64,000 nucleotides of DNA. It comes from Coleophoma eucalyptorum (Eukaryota > Ascomycota > Leotiomycetes > Helotiales > Dermateaceae). Positions 36,601-48,296 of this stretch are shown here, one piece after another (the first letter of the stretch is position 1; each line of letters starts with the position of its first letter). A program made the position numbers and the translations under genes. A model generated the notes under the pieces. That model made no database searches, was not told where the DNA came from, and saw only the letters and a list, made by a program, of their open reading frames with translations. The DNA is taken from the NCBI GenBank assembly GCA_026120035.1, contig JALRME010000016.1, forward strand, positions 682,001-746,000, in the 5' to 3' direction.

Positions 36601-37979
36601 AAGTGCTAGGTTCTAACACTATCTTAGTCAAGCACATGCCTTCCACAACCCCGCAAACTGGACAGGCTTGCCCACCGAAATGAGGCCTCTTGTTGGGCGC
36701 ATATTGACAGACCGATTTTGGCAAGCAGGCATATCTACAGGCAGCAAAGATGATTTCTATGCTCGCGTTACGGGCACTAAATCCACCATGGAAGGTTTTG
36801 CATCATCAATAAGAGGCTCTGTTCGGACAGTTCGTGAAGCTTGCTATGCCATTTTGTGGTGTATGAGCAGGCTTGACATGCAATTCTATGGCTTCGAAGA
36901 GCTCCCAGGACCGCTTTCCCATGCGTTGTTTGCAAATGCTCACTGCTTGTCAGCACATCAATTCATCGCTTTGCTCAACGTGGTACGCTATATGGTAGAA
37001 GATTGTCCAGTAGAACTTCGCACACATTTCGTACCACCACTACTTGCAGCCTGTTTTGAACAGATGGATGCCAAATGTAGCTCGGAGTGGGCGCAGTTGG
37101 GCCAGAAGCAGAGAGGTCTCGTTGATGGCGAAAATCTAACTGAGGAAATGAAAGAGGAGAGTATTTTACGCCAATTAACACATGCAGCCGTGATGATGAT
37201 CGGTGCTTTTCTGGACCCTGCACGACCAAGTAAGTGCCAATCCAATACGCAGGTAGCCATGATATTTAGATTGACTTGCAATAGATCCTGGGACAGTACC
37301 GACTACAGCAAAGGATGCATCGAGTTATATTCCGGAAAGCAATTCCGTTGGTGCTCCACCATCGGCGTACCCATCACTCCGAAAATTTTGCCTTAGCTCA
37401 CCAACGATTCTGGAGCCGCTGCTTATGTTTATGACACATGCCATTCAGATGCGGGACACGCGCTGCTGCGGAGTGGTTCTAAGAGTCTTCCGCTCCATTG
37501 TTCCAGAGTTCACATCCAAGAGCGATCCCTTGGCTACGACGATCCGGGAGCACATGAGTGAGAAAGTGCTAGAAGCCTGCATATACTCTCTACACGAATC
37601 ATACTTCGTCGACCTGCAGAGAGACATTGCACAATTGATCTCATCTATCCTCATTTACTACTCGCCGCTGACACCAACACCCCGTAATCTGCTCCTGAGA
37701 CTTCCCGGTATCCAGGAGTCGGCGGTGGATAAGTGTATTGATTATATGTCGCGGCCCGGTCAGCAACAGAGGCAGCAAAGAGCCTTGATATTGGATCTCC
37801 TGCGCGACTTGAAGGGTGTCAGCGTCAGCGAGCAGGGTCGTATCACCAAATCGGCCAAGACGGTACGAAAGGAGATTAGCAAGATGCAACAGGAATTCCT
37901 AACGGAGCATCCCGAGCCGAAGGGGGGTGGCAGGATGCCGAGTCCTGATCTTGAAGGTGTGGCGGCGATGCTATCTTGA
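33662..37979 (+). CDS. MSN5: Karyopherin MSN5 (exportin-5 family)
   Basis: Nuclear transport receptor of the importin-beta family; yeast Msn5 exports phosphoproteins and imports RPA. Eleven exons: 33662-34555, 34601-34789, 34838-35303, 35350-35474, 35523-35594, 35693-35917, 35970-36073, 36127-36385, 36435-36577, 36628-37229, 37285-37979, all in frame to 1,257 residues. The N-terminal importin-beta-type HEAT region is clear (SSNDSRQQASRYLEEIKAEE; LRTKTAQLWAEIAKRTWAAE). Later motifs span splices: FTII/HRATSIDPEVR at exon 7/8 and FLS/QAHAFHNPANW at 9/10. The ATG at 33662 is the first in-frame ATG; upstream frame continuation uses no ATG. At exon 8 the acceptor is the AAAG ending at 36126, since nearer AGs meet stops. 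Confidence 0.88.
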
Positions 37980-40900
37980 GCCGAATATGCCCATCGAGAC
38001 CCCTGGGTGGCTGCACAACAGCCACCAGCAACATTTTGTTTCATGCGCATCAAACCGGCGAAACGACATGCATCGAACGCGCGAGGCAAGTTTGCGCTAA
38101 AAGCAAATTCCGCAGTATGATGTTGGTCACATCTCATATTGAGAGAGATATGATAGTCACATCTTGCTTGCTGATCCATCTAATCAAAGCGGCTAAACCC
38201 ATATAACAACGGTACGTGATCGTTCACCCGAGTCCCTTGGAGCCTTGCCCTCGGGGAGAGAGGAAGAATAGAGCAAGAGGGTACATCTGACTTGCTTGAT
38301 TACCTTCAATACCGGTTTCTACCTCCGGCTCTTAGTTACGATTGCAAAACATAGAGGAAATTTTCATACTTCTGCCTTCGTACTTTCATGCCCTGACACA
38401 AATGAATTAACCCCTGAAGAGTGCCCCAAGAGGGGTAAATGAAGGCAAGCAAAACGTATGTCACATCTGTCATCCTATCTCTCTCCCACCCAGATCCGAA
38501 GTCCCTTAAATCTTGCATCTCGCAACGATGCATGCTTATTTAGTTCCCTTTCCTGTTTGAGTCGTGCGCATGAGAAATCCCAGCTCGTAATCGCGCTCGC
38601 CGACCTAATCTGCTCGGATTTCGGCATAGAAATGACGCCTAGAGCATGATTTATTATACTGAAGATATTTTATATTGTACTACGCAATGATTCCCCCCCA
38701 TTCGCATCAAATGCCTCCCGACATCCGCCCTGATTTATGCTATAAACAGATACGGTGAATGCAGGAGAGGCGTTAAGGGGGTTGGAGAGAAATAGATTTC
38801 GTAGGTAGACATATATAACACGGCATTGGTGGGGTAGGACAGTTAGAGGACATATCATATTTTTAGTAGGACTTCATTGGCATGACCAAATTGTTTGCGA
38901 AGGGGAGGGGAGAGTGAGAGTAAGAGATGGAGGGTGGTAGGGGTTTGTGTTACAGGGCGGATGTTTCAAAACATCATGGTGCTTGTAACTTTGCTAGCTT
39001 ACCGGTCCTGTACGATAGGCAGCGGTTTGGTGGTAGATTTGGGACATGGGGGGAGGGCATTGGCCGCACAGAAGGGTTTCTAAGCCGTATTCGTATTCTT
39101 GTTATTCTTAGCTTTGGAGGGGTGTCGAAAGCGTTGAGCATGTTATAGGGTGATCTTGAAGAAGGCAATGTGGGAGGCCGCTGTTCATCGTGTATGTTGA
39201 TGGATGCAACTAATATTGTTGGTGCTATCTGGGGGACCGGCGGGACGTCGAAGTCACCGAGGGAAAAGATAAGATGAGCGTCCTGCGCTTGTTTTCTTTT
39301 TTTTCTTCTTTTTTTTTCTTTGCCTTTTTGATAGTTTTTAGAATTGCTTTTTCCTTTAGTAGAACGGTGTGCAGTACAGTGCAGCCATGTTGTGCTATTA
39401 CCGTAGCTATGATGCTGATGAACTGCTGCTGAGGGTTGATGCTGCACCATTGGCACCGTCCGGTACCACGCACGATCACCCCGGTACGCTGCGCGGCTGC
39501 AGTGGCGGATCCCAGGCATCGGGGCATAAGGGCATCAGGGCATCGGAGTATTGGAGCCTTTCCATCGATGGTGCGTTCGACCTCTTCTGCGGCCATTGTC
39601 CCGAATATCCCGATTGGGCATACCATCCAGCTTTGCTTGTACAGGACCCCCGTCAACGGAAGTTCCCTTCTACCCTGTTCTGAATCCTGTCTTCGTACGG
39701 TGCGATGCGGTGCTGCGATACGTTGTGATGTGATGTGATATGATGTGATTAAGTGAGTTCGGTGGCCAGTGATCTTTTTGTTCGTCTCGTCTTGTGTAGA
39801 GCATTGTGAGACTCAATCCGGTTCTGGTTCCTGGTTCTGGCTGTGGTCGCGGCAGTTGTGTTAAGCTCCTACCGGTATGCTGAATAGGACAGTTCCTCCG
39901 TAAAGATCGATCTATCGCATCGCAAGCCGGGTGTTTTAAAGCGCCAGTGTGGAGTGGACAAGAGATACGGAGTACAACCAACACCACCACGGCACCATCC
40001 CTTCGCCGAAGGCGCCGATGAGCATGACCAACAGTCACAGTGATGCTGTCCGGCCATGATACTGCTGTCTACGAACCATTGCCACCCGGTGTATTCATAC
40101 ATCAACACTTCATGCATCATACCGTGACGAACGCATAGAGCCATCCTACAGCAGGGAATTATGATCGTCTGTATCTTATGATCTTCACGGGCACCACTGA
40201 ATCTCAAACATGCACTCCTCCTGATCCCCTCAAACCCTAACTGTGCAGCGTGGACACTATCGAATCTTGGATTTGACAGCTCGGGAGATATTTGGTGGTA
40301 AGGGTTGGTATAGGACTGGATGAGACTGTATGGGACTGGGGCTAGATGGCACTGTATGGCCACTATATGAAAGCATCCACCAAAAACAGCCACCTACCAG
40401 CTGGACAAGCCGCCTTCCTCACGCCTAACCCGCCCAACCCACTCGGATGCATATTCTGACAGCTTGACAGTCCCCAGGACCACGAATCAGCTTCGCATGT
40501 CTGTCTGCAGCTCCGCACTTCATCCTCTTTTCTCCCCTCTCTCTTCCTCTTCTTTTTCCACCTCCACTTCCTCTACCACTTCCACTTCCATCCACCTTAC
40601 TGTACCTTCCGGCTGCTCTAGCCGCAACTTCTCGTCATGCATCATCATGCCTGCCTCCCTTGCCCGTCCGTTCCTACTGCTCAGCGTCAGTTCCCGCTCC
40701 AGTTGCGTCTGTCTTGCTTCTGCATTGACCCCACGATAGGTAAGCTGCACCTGTCACACACTACTGGATTGGCTTTACCCGTACCACGCATGAGGATGGA
40801 AGGGCCCAAGAAACCAGGACCAGGCACGAGCGGCTTGCTTGCTTGATTGTTTGCTTGTTTACTCGTTAGCTTGTTTGCATGCACAAACTGCTCTTCGAGA

Positions 40901-41713
40901 ACCTGTCACTTACCCTCCTCTCCTGCCCCGTCCCGGCGCTCTTGCGACTGTAGCCAAACCAGCAAAGCTGACCCTCGGCTGCTAACCGTCGTCGCACGTT
41001 TGGCATATCGCGAGCCTTTCCCTTGGCCGGTCCGTTCGCTTCAGAACCCTGTGCTGTGTGCTGCCACGATACTATATCACCACTCGTTTCCGACCCCCCC
41101 CCTGTGTCGCAGCGATAATCTTCTCGCTTTGTTTTAGGACGACCTACGAGGAACATCCTCGACTGTTTCTAGTTCTGCCGAGGACAATTCCTTCTCGTGC
41201 TGATCATAGGCTGTCTGTTTAGGCTATCTGTTTTGGCCACTCGAACTTGATACCTGACAGCTTCTATACACGCACCTCTGTTATATTCGAATACGCTTCC
41301 GAATCCGATCCTTCCACCTAGAAACATTCCATTGTTTGGATCATTGACCAGAAAATTTGGCATATCCGACGGCACTCCATCGTGTACGAAAGTTGGGTTG
41401 TGCTGAAGTTTAAACTGTATCGCGCGACCTCGTTTGCACGAGAACTACCGACGACGTGACACCCGTTCCTACATCATATAGCCTGCCACAGTTTCATATA
41501 CTGCACAGCCTCGGATCGTCAGAACCGTCTCTTACTTTTGTGACATCCAAAGTCCAGATTCAACCATCATCTTTGTCTCGAACCTCAACTTTCCCATTTC
41601 CCTTTCTGAATCGCATTCACCCTCCTCTTCAAGACACTGGGCTGATATCGACTTCTCGGACACCTGCTTGGAAATTCTGCTGAACTGCTGCCATTTGGGG
41701 ATTATAGGTCAGA
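37980..41713. other. Long gene-free region, probably the upstream region of the second Zn2Cys6 regulator
   Basis: 3.7 kb with no supported protein gene. Chance frames up to 181 codons occur on both strands near 38,974-40,393, but they overlap each other and lack domains. Simple-sequence features: GATGT/GATAT repeats at 39723-39750, an A-rich/T-rich tract near 39,296-39,325, a pyrimidine tract at 40521-40600, and TTGC/TTGT tetranucleotide repeats at 40833-40880. The last 700 bases before the regulator are CT-rich and look like a long leader. No tRNA or other structured RNA recognised. Confidence 0.5.
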
Positions 41714-43810
41714 ATGGTTTATTGCGGAAAGCCCTCACGGGGCTGCCAGATGTGTAGGACTCGAAGAATCAAGGTTTGTCTACGTCTATCGGCTGTTGTG
41801 TCCGCTGTACCATGACTTGAAGACTGACTCTGGCTCTCTCAATAGTGTGATGAAACTAAGCCCACCTGCCTGCAATGTCAAAAGTCGAGACGTCAATGTC
41901 CAGGCTACAAAGATGATTTCGATCTGGTATTCCGCAATGAGACTCAAGCAACGGAACGCCGGGCACGGAAATCCAATAATGCTAAGAAGATAAATACACA
42001 ACTTGTGCAGCGGAAGGATGCTGGGCAGCGGGCCTTTTCTATCTCATCCAACTCATCCGACGATGCCAATGACGATGGTAGTCTTATTACACCAACCTCT
42101 GCAACGAGCACTGGTTCTACTTCGGCTGCTTATGCGGCTCTTCAGGGTGACCTCCAAGTACCAGTCGAGCAACAAGCATTATGTTACTTCCTTGCCAACT
42201 TCGTATATTTGCCACAACATAGTAATTCCCGGGGATTTTTTGATTTTCTGCTTCCGATGATGAAGTCTGAACAGCCGGATTCACAGCTTTCCACGGCGAT
42301 TCAAGCAGTTGCGATGGCGTCACTAGCAAATAGACCAAATTCGAGAGGGAGTCCATTAATGGTACAAGCCGTTGCTCACTATGCTAAGGCACTGAAAGCT
42401 ACCAACATTGCTCTCCAAAGCCCAGCTCAACAGAAGTCCGACCAAACTCTAGCCTCCATCTTGCTATTGGGATTTTTCGAGGTTAGTTTTTTAGACACCC
42501 TTGACGGGCTTTGCTCACATGATACAGACCATTACTCTAGAACAGACGAATGTGCTGGCCTGGGGAGCGCATATTGATGGAGCCGTACAACTGGTTAGGA
42601 TGAGAGGAAAAAAGCAGTTACGCACCCGAGTTGGCAGTGCTTTGTTTGTTGTTGTCCGAACACAAATGGTATGATTTATTGGGGTTCAATGTGGAAGATT
42701 TACTGACCTGTCTCAGATCATTTGCTGCTTAACGGCATCCAAACCCCCCGTGCTAGGGACGGAATGGTGGATTGCTGATGCCATCAAGGATGAGAATGCA
42801 CAGTTTGTGGCCAAGCTTTGTCTCCGGGTAGCAGAGATGCGCGCAAAATTGAATACAACGCTTGCCACATCGCCCCGTACGCCAGAGAACTTTGAGAAAG
42901 TACTTGCTCTGATGCGAAGTGCTCAAGAGATGGAGCAGGATTATCTTGCTTGGGAAGAACAGATTCCAGATGTTTGGCGTGTGAAGACTGTAGCGTGGGT
43001 CGACAATGTCCCAGATGGTGACTTCGCCAAAGCAGACGTTTGTCCTGGGAAGGTCGACATGTACGACGATATCTTCATAGCGAGTGTATGGAACTTGGCA
43101 AGAGTATCACGCTTATTTATCTCTGGAATTGTCATTCGATGTGCGGCATGGGTTTGCGCCCCAGTGGACTACCGGACGACTCCCGAGTACGCAACGGCCG
43201 CTAGACTTGGTGTTGACATGATCTGTGATATCGTCGCTTCGATTCCATACCATCTAGGCTGGCGGACGGATGCAAACGGTGCTCTGACAGCAGGAGATTT
43301 AACAGGATTTGCCTGCGGAGCCGACAACATCACGAATCCTAAGGCTCTCGGCGGTTTTTTTGTGCTTTACCCACTCTTCTCGGCGAGTTGTAGCGATTTT
43401 GCAACAGACTCGCAAAGGAAGTGGATGAAGGGTAGATTAACATACATCAGTGACACAATGGGTATGAACCAGGCAAGAACACTTGGGAGCGTAAGTATTT
43501 TCTTATCTCTTGTGCCCAGCAACTCATGCTAATCTCCCTCCAGTTTGAACTTCGTCTTCCATCTATGATTATCAAACGAGATAGTATGGGCCATGCCGTT
43601 CCAACCATAAAGTCCTATTTGGCAGCACATGGCATGGATCCCTCATCCGGCGCAGCGCCAGGCAACCACACTGTGCAGGCTTCCTTGCAACAGCGTGATG
43701 CGATTATGCGAGAGGCTTGGGAGAGGAACAGGAAGGAACTGCTGATGAAAGCAAGTAATGCCCAGGGGGAGAGCAGTGAACGAATTTTAGCGAATTATCT
43801 GGCTATCTGA
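41714..43810 (+). CDS. Zn2Cys6 fungal-specific transcription factor
   Basis: Second zinc-cluster regulator, nuclear, targets unknown. Five exons, 41714-41773, 41846-42481, 42528-42668, 42717-43490 and 43544-43810, give 625 residues. The cluster is at residues 11-36: CQMCRTRRIK in exon 1 joined to CDETKPTCLQCQKSRRQC in exon 2, spacing C-x2-C-x6-C-x5-C-x2-C-x6-C. The following CPGYKDDFDLVFRNETQATE is typical of the large Pezizomycotina subgroup starting MVYCGKPS-GC. A Ser/Thr-rich linker (about 80-115) precedes the fungal-specific region (about 120-620), which has no DNA-binding motif. The intron inside the cluster is at the usual position for this subgroup. An unusually long upstream region suggests complex control. 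Confidence 0.9.
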
Positions 43811-45801
43811 GAGCTGGGCTCCTTATTCGGCTCATTCGGCTTAGGGCCACGGCATTTGCAGAGCTCAGGTGTAATTTGAGGAGGAGTGGGGAAGGACCTC
43901 AATTTTTGTTGAGTAGAAGTGGCATGCAAAGCCAGCAGACCACAGTCTTTCTTACCTGCACATGCGACCAAGAAGCTTTAGGATGATAGTGTGTGGATAA
44001 GGACAGGAGTTTGGAATTACGGCAATAAATTTGAAGGCGTTTTGGTATGGACCTCTTCATAACCGTAGGAACACGGATTGACTGTAAAATGAAGAGAAGT
44101 GAGGGTGCTTTCTCTGGATCGCAACAGGGCAATGGAAGCATTTATTTCCCTTGTTTTCTACTCGAGGGGAGCGAGGGAGGTGAGGCAAAAGGGGGTAAAT
44201 AACATAAGAATAGAAGAGGAGACGAGACGCCAAAGGGAGAGGGCGTAGAAATGGATGTGATATGACAGCGTCCATAGGCCTAGGAAGATATAAATGAAAG
44301 TTCCTTAATGAAAAATAGAACTTGAGTGCCATACTTACATATTCATGAGTAGTCTTTAAGTGACTTCATGGGCATGCTATCATCTATCTTTGAAAATCAA
44401 AAATATCGTGGCTGACGAGTTTAACATGGATGATGGAACTCCTTGTTTGCCCTCAATGCCACAGATGGAGGGTAGCTGAAAGCAGGGATCGAGGATGGCA
44501 TGCTGGATATGGATGCGCAGGAGGAAGGAGACATCTTATCTTAATTTGCTTCTTTTCTCTTGACTTTGTATCTCCTCGGATGTGCCTCTTCTACTGGTTC
44601 AGTAATTTACCTTCTTGTCTATTTGACGAGCAAGTACGTAGTAAGTGGGTATGTAATGCTAGCTTCGGACCACGAGAGAAATAAGATAGACAACAGTCTT
44701 CTGGACCAACAAGCGGAAAGGGGTACGGTAGAATAAGGAGGAGATTATAATAAGAGTGAGAGAGGGTTTTTGTTGCAGGATCAGTTGTAGAAAATGATTT
44801 GTTTGGTTGAGTGAGTAAATAGGTATAATCAGTAAGTACCTAGGGTACGGTTAAATGCTTTAGGAGATGGAAAGCTGTTTATTGTTTAAAAGACAAACAC
44901 TTAGAGATCTGCCCTGGAGGCTCTTGGTCCTGCGAGGTTGGGTTTTCATGGATGTGTAGGGAGTGGTGACTTCTGAGGGCGTTTTTTGATGATGGTTTGT
45001 TTACTTGCAGGAGAGTGAGTGAGAGATGTACGGAAGAAATGCAGCTTATACACTATCTGTATATATGTATTTATATATTTCCACATCCTCTAATCTCCAT
45101 TAGTCTCTTAAGCTACTTACCTTCTCTCCAATATCAAAACATATATCTTTCTCGAACTCAGACCCTTCTGCTCTGTCTCTTGGATTACTGGAGGGGGGAT
45201 TTCTATTTCCAAGATGTGAGAGAGACTGATTAGTGAACGGGATGGAATATGGAATATGTGTTTGTACCAAGTATTTGCCGTCCAGAAGATGGTGTTGTCT
45301 TGCTCTGACGATGCATGAGGTGGATGCGATCTTGAGGAGTTGCTTGGTAGAGGATATGCTTCTATGTATTGTAATGTTCTCTAGTATATCGAGAGCCTTT
45401 TGTTTGATCACCTGTAAGGAGGAAGGGGGGGGGGTACTTTGTCAGGATGTCAGAGGCTTAGTGGGTGGCGGGTTAAGTGCTTTTGATAGTCAGAATTCGG
45501 GCGCTTCAATCGCCACCAGCAACTGCTTGTTGCCATTAAGAGTAAATATATCCAAGAGCTTTAGCGGGAGTAGACAAGATGTTTGATCACGTCACGACAT
45601 AGGGACAATACAAGCAACGAGTGGTTGACAACTGCGTAGTATTGAAAAATCTTCGCTATGCTAGATAACAAAAACACACGTCAGAAGCCTTGTCCTCAGC
45701 ACATCCACAGAAGAATTCCCCTGTCCCTAATCTCATCTCATATGCTCAAGCAAAAGATTGCTCAGATCTGTTCCAATAAAGAAGTGATCCAAACGCTACA
45801 T
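43811..45801. other. Convergent intergenic region
   Basis: 2 kb between the 3' ends of the regulator (plus) and the ubiquitin-S27a gene (minus). It contains a 10-base G run (45425-45434) and scattered chance frames up to 117 codons, none with domain or splice evidence. No RNA gene recognised. Confidence 0.5.
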
Positions 45802-46738
<937 letters not shown>

Positions 46739-47338
46739 ATGGTCAAGAAGCGCGCGTCCAACGGACGTAACAAGAAGGGTCGTGGTCACGTCAAGCCCAT
46801 CAGATGCTCCAACTGCTCGCGATGCACACCTAAGGACAAGGCAATCAAGAGATTCACCATCCGCAACATGGTTGAGTCTGCTGCTATCCGTACGTACACT
46901 CGACCCGCTGGAGTAGGAGACGATTAGTGAAGGAGCGACGATCAGAAATTCGAATTCGAAAGTGAACAACAAGCTGATACTGTGTATAATAGGTGATATC
47001 TCAGATGCCTCAGTCTTCGCTGAGTACACCGTTCCCAAGATGTACCTCAAGCTCCAATACTGCGTCTCTTGCGCCATCCATGGCAAGATTGTCCGGTACG
47101 TAGAGCAGAGATGAACCTTGGTCGAACCTCCAGCTCGCTTTGTCGCCACGCTCTTCGACAGCCTCTGGCAGAGCTGAGTTCCCTTGCAAAGAATAGGTCA
47201 AGCTGACAGTGTTTCTCCTATAGTGTCCGCTCCCGCGAGGGTCGCCGCAACCGTGCTCCTCCCCCACGTGTCCGCTACAACAAGGACGGAAAGAAGGTCA
47301 ACCCAAACCAGGCTGCTGCCAAGACCACTCAAGCATAA
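46739..47338 (+). CDS. RPS26: 40S ribosomal protein S26 (eS26)
   Basis: Small-subunit protein at the mRNA exit channel. Three exons, 46739-46889, 46993-47095 and 47224-47338, give 122 residues (yeast 119). Motifs: [20 protein letters not shown], then the zinc-binding pairs IRCSNCSRC and [19 protein letters not shown] formed at the first splice, and a basic C terminus ([20 protein letters not shown]) ending in TTQA. Both introns have GTACGT donors and TAG acceptors; at 103 and 128 nt they are longer than most here, but I could not define a snoRNA in them. Confidence 0.98.
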
Positions 47339-48296
47339 ATGCAACCACATTTTATGACCATATGAGTATGAAGGTGTAACTGGATGCTTAGGAAATTGGG
47401 CGTGTGGATATCATGAATTTGGGCTTTCCCCGGAATTGCGTTTGCTATACTTCGAAATAAGGAAGCTTTTGCGTTTATTCGAACAAAGGAAAGATCAGCC
47501 TCTGAGTATAATCAGAAAGAACCTCCAGAAATCCAAGTCCGTACCAACTTTCTTGGTGCTTTTTCAACCAAACCGGTCCCTGTATATTTGATTCTATCAA
47601 CAACAGGAAAGTATTCGTCAACCTCTTCTTTTTCTTTCCCCCAGCACAAAACAAAACCTCATATTATCTGCCCGCATAGTGCTTGTCTCCAGCTATCGCG
47701 GTTCCTGGAAATGAGGGAGATTACCCCTATACTTCATCTTGTGCCCGTCATTCGCAATCAATCCAAGAGCCTGGTTGCGGTATAGGCATGGTGGGAATTG
47801 TCCTTTGAGAAAACTCGGGTCTGAGGATTTTACTTGGCTCGGGTGGTTGTGACTCCCTACATATCCATTGTCTCTTTTTGAGGTGATTTGATTGCCTGAT
47901 TTCAGACTGTGTTCTGCACCAAATTTGACTGATCTTACTTCCCAATACTTTGAATCAAATTATATAATCTATACTATTTCAAAGACATTTTCCAATATCT
48001 TTTCCCTCCCAATTTAGTGACATTGTGATTTCGTAGTCGTTCCTCTCCAAGAAGATCAATGCAAATACCACCAAGTTCCCATATAGAATCCCAAAATACT
48101 GTGGACAATACTCAGGTAGCCAATCTTGTGATGAATAGATCAAGTGTTAATCTTCATATTAAATTCAATACACCAGCAACAGACCGAACCCAGCGAACTA
48201 TATACAAAAACCAACAGCAAAAAAACAAGTACCAAAACACCTCATCAGACCATTAAGCATCAAAATCATCATTCCAACCCCCAAGCACTCATGCGT
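47339..48296. other. Convergent intergenic region
   Basis: About 960 bases between the 3' ends of RPS26 (plus) and SMC4 (minus), mostly A/T-rich. Open frames at 48059-48256 and 48144-48476 (plus) run antisense to the SMC4 3' end and are not supported. Confidence 0.5.

Noticed and set aside
38974..40393. Several overlapping open frames of 120-181 codons on both strands
   Set aside because: They overlap each other, have repetitive or biased composition, and show no family motif.
46890..47223. Possible snoRNAs in the two RPS26 introns
   Set aside because: CTGA and GATGAA words occur, but no properly spaced C and D boxes with a terminal stem could be found.
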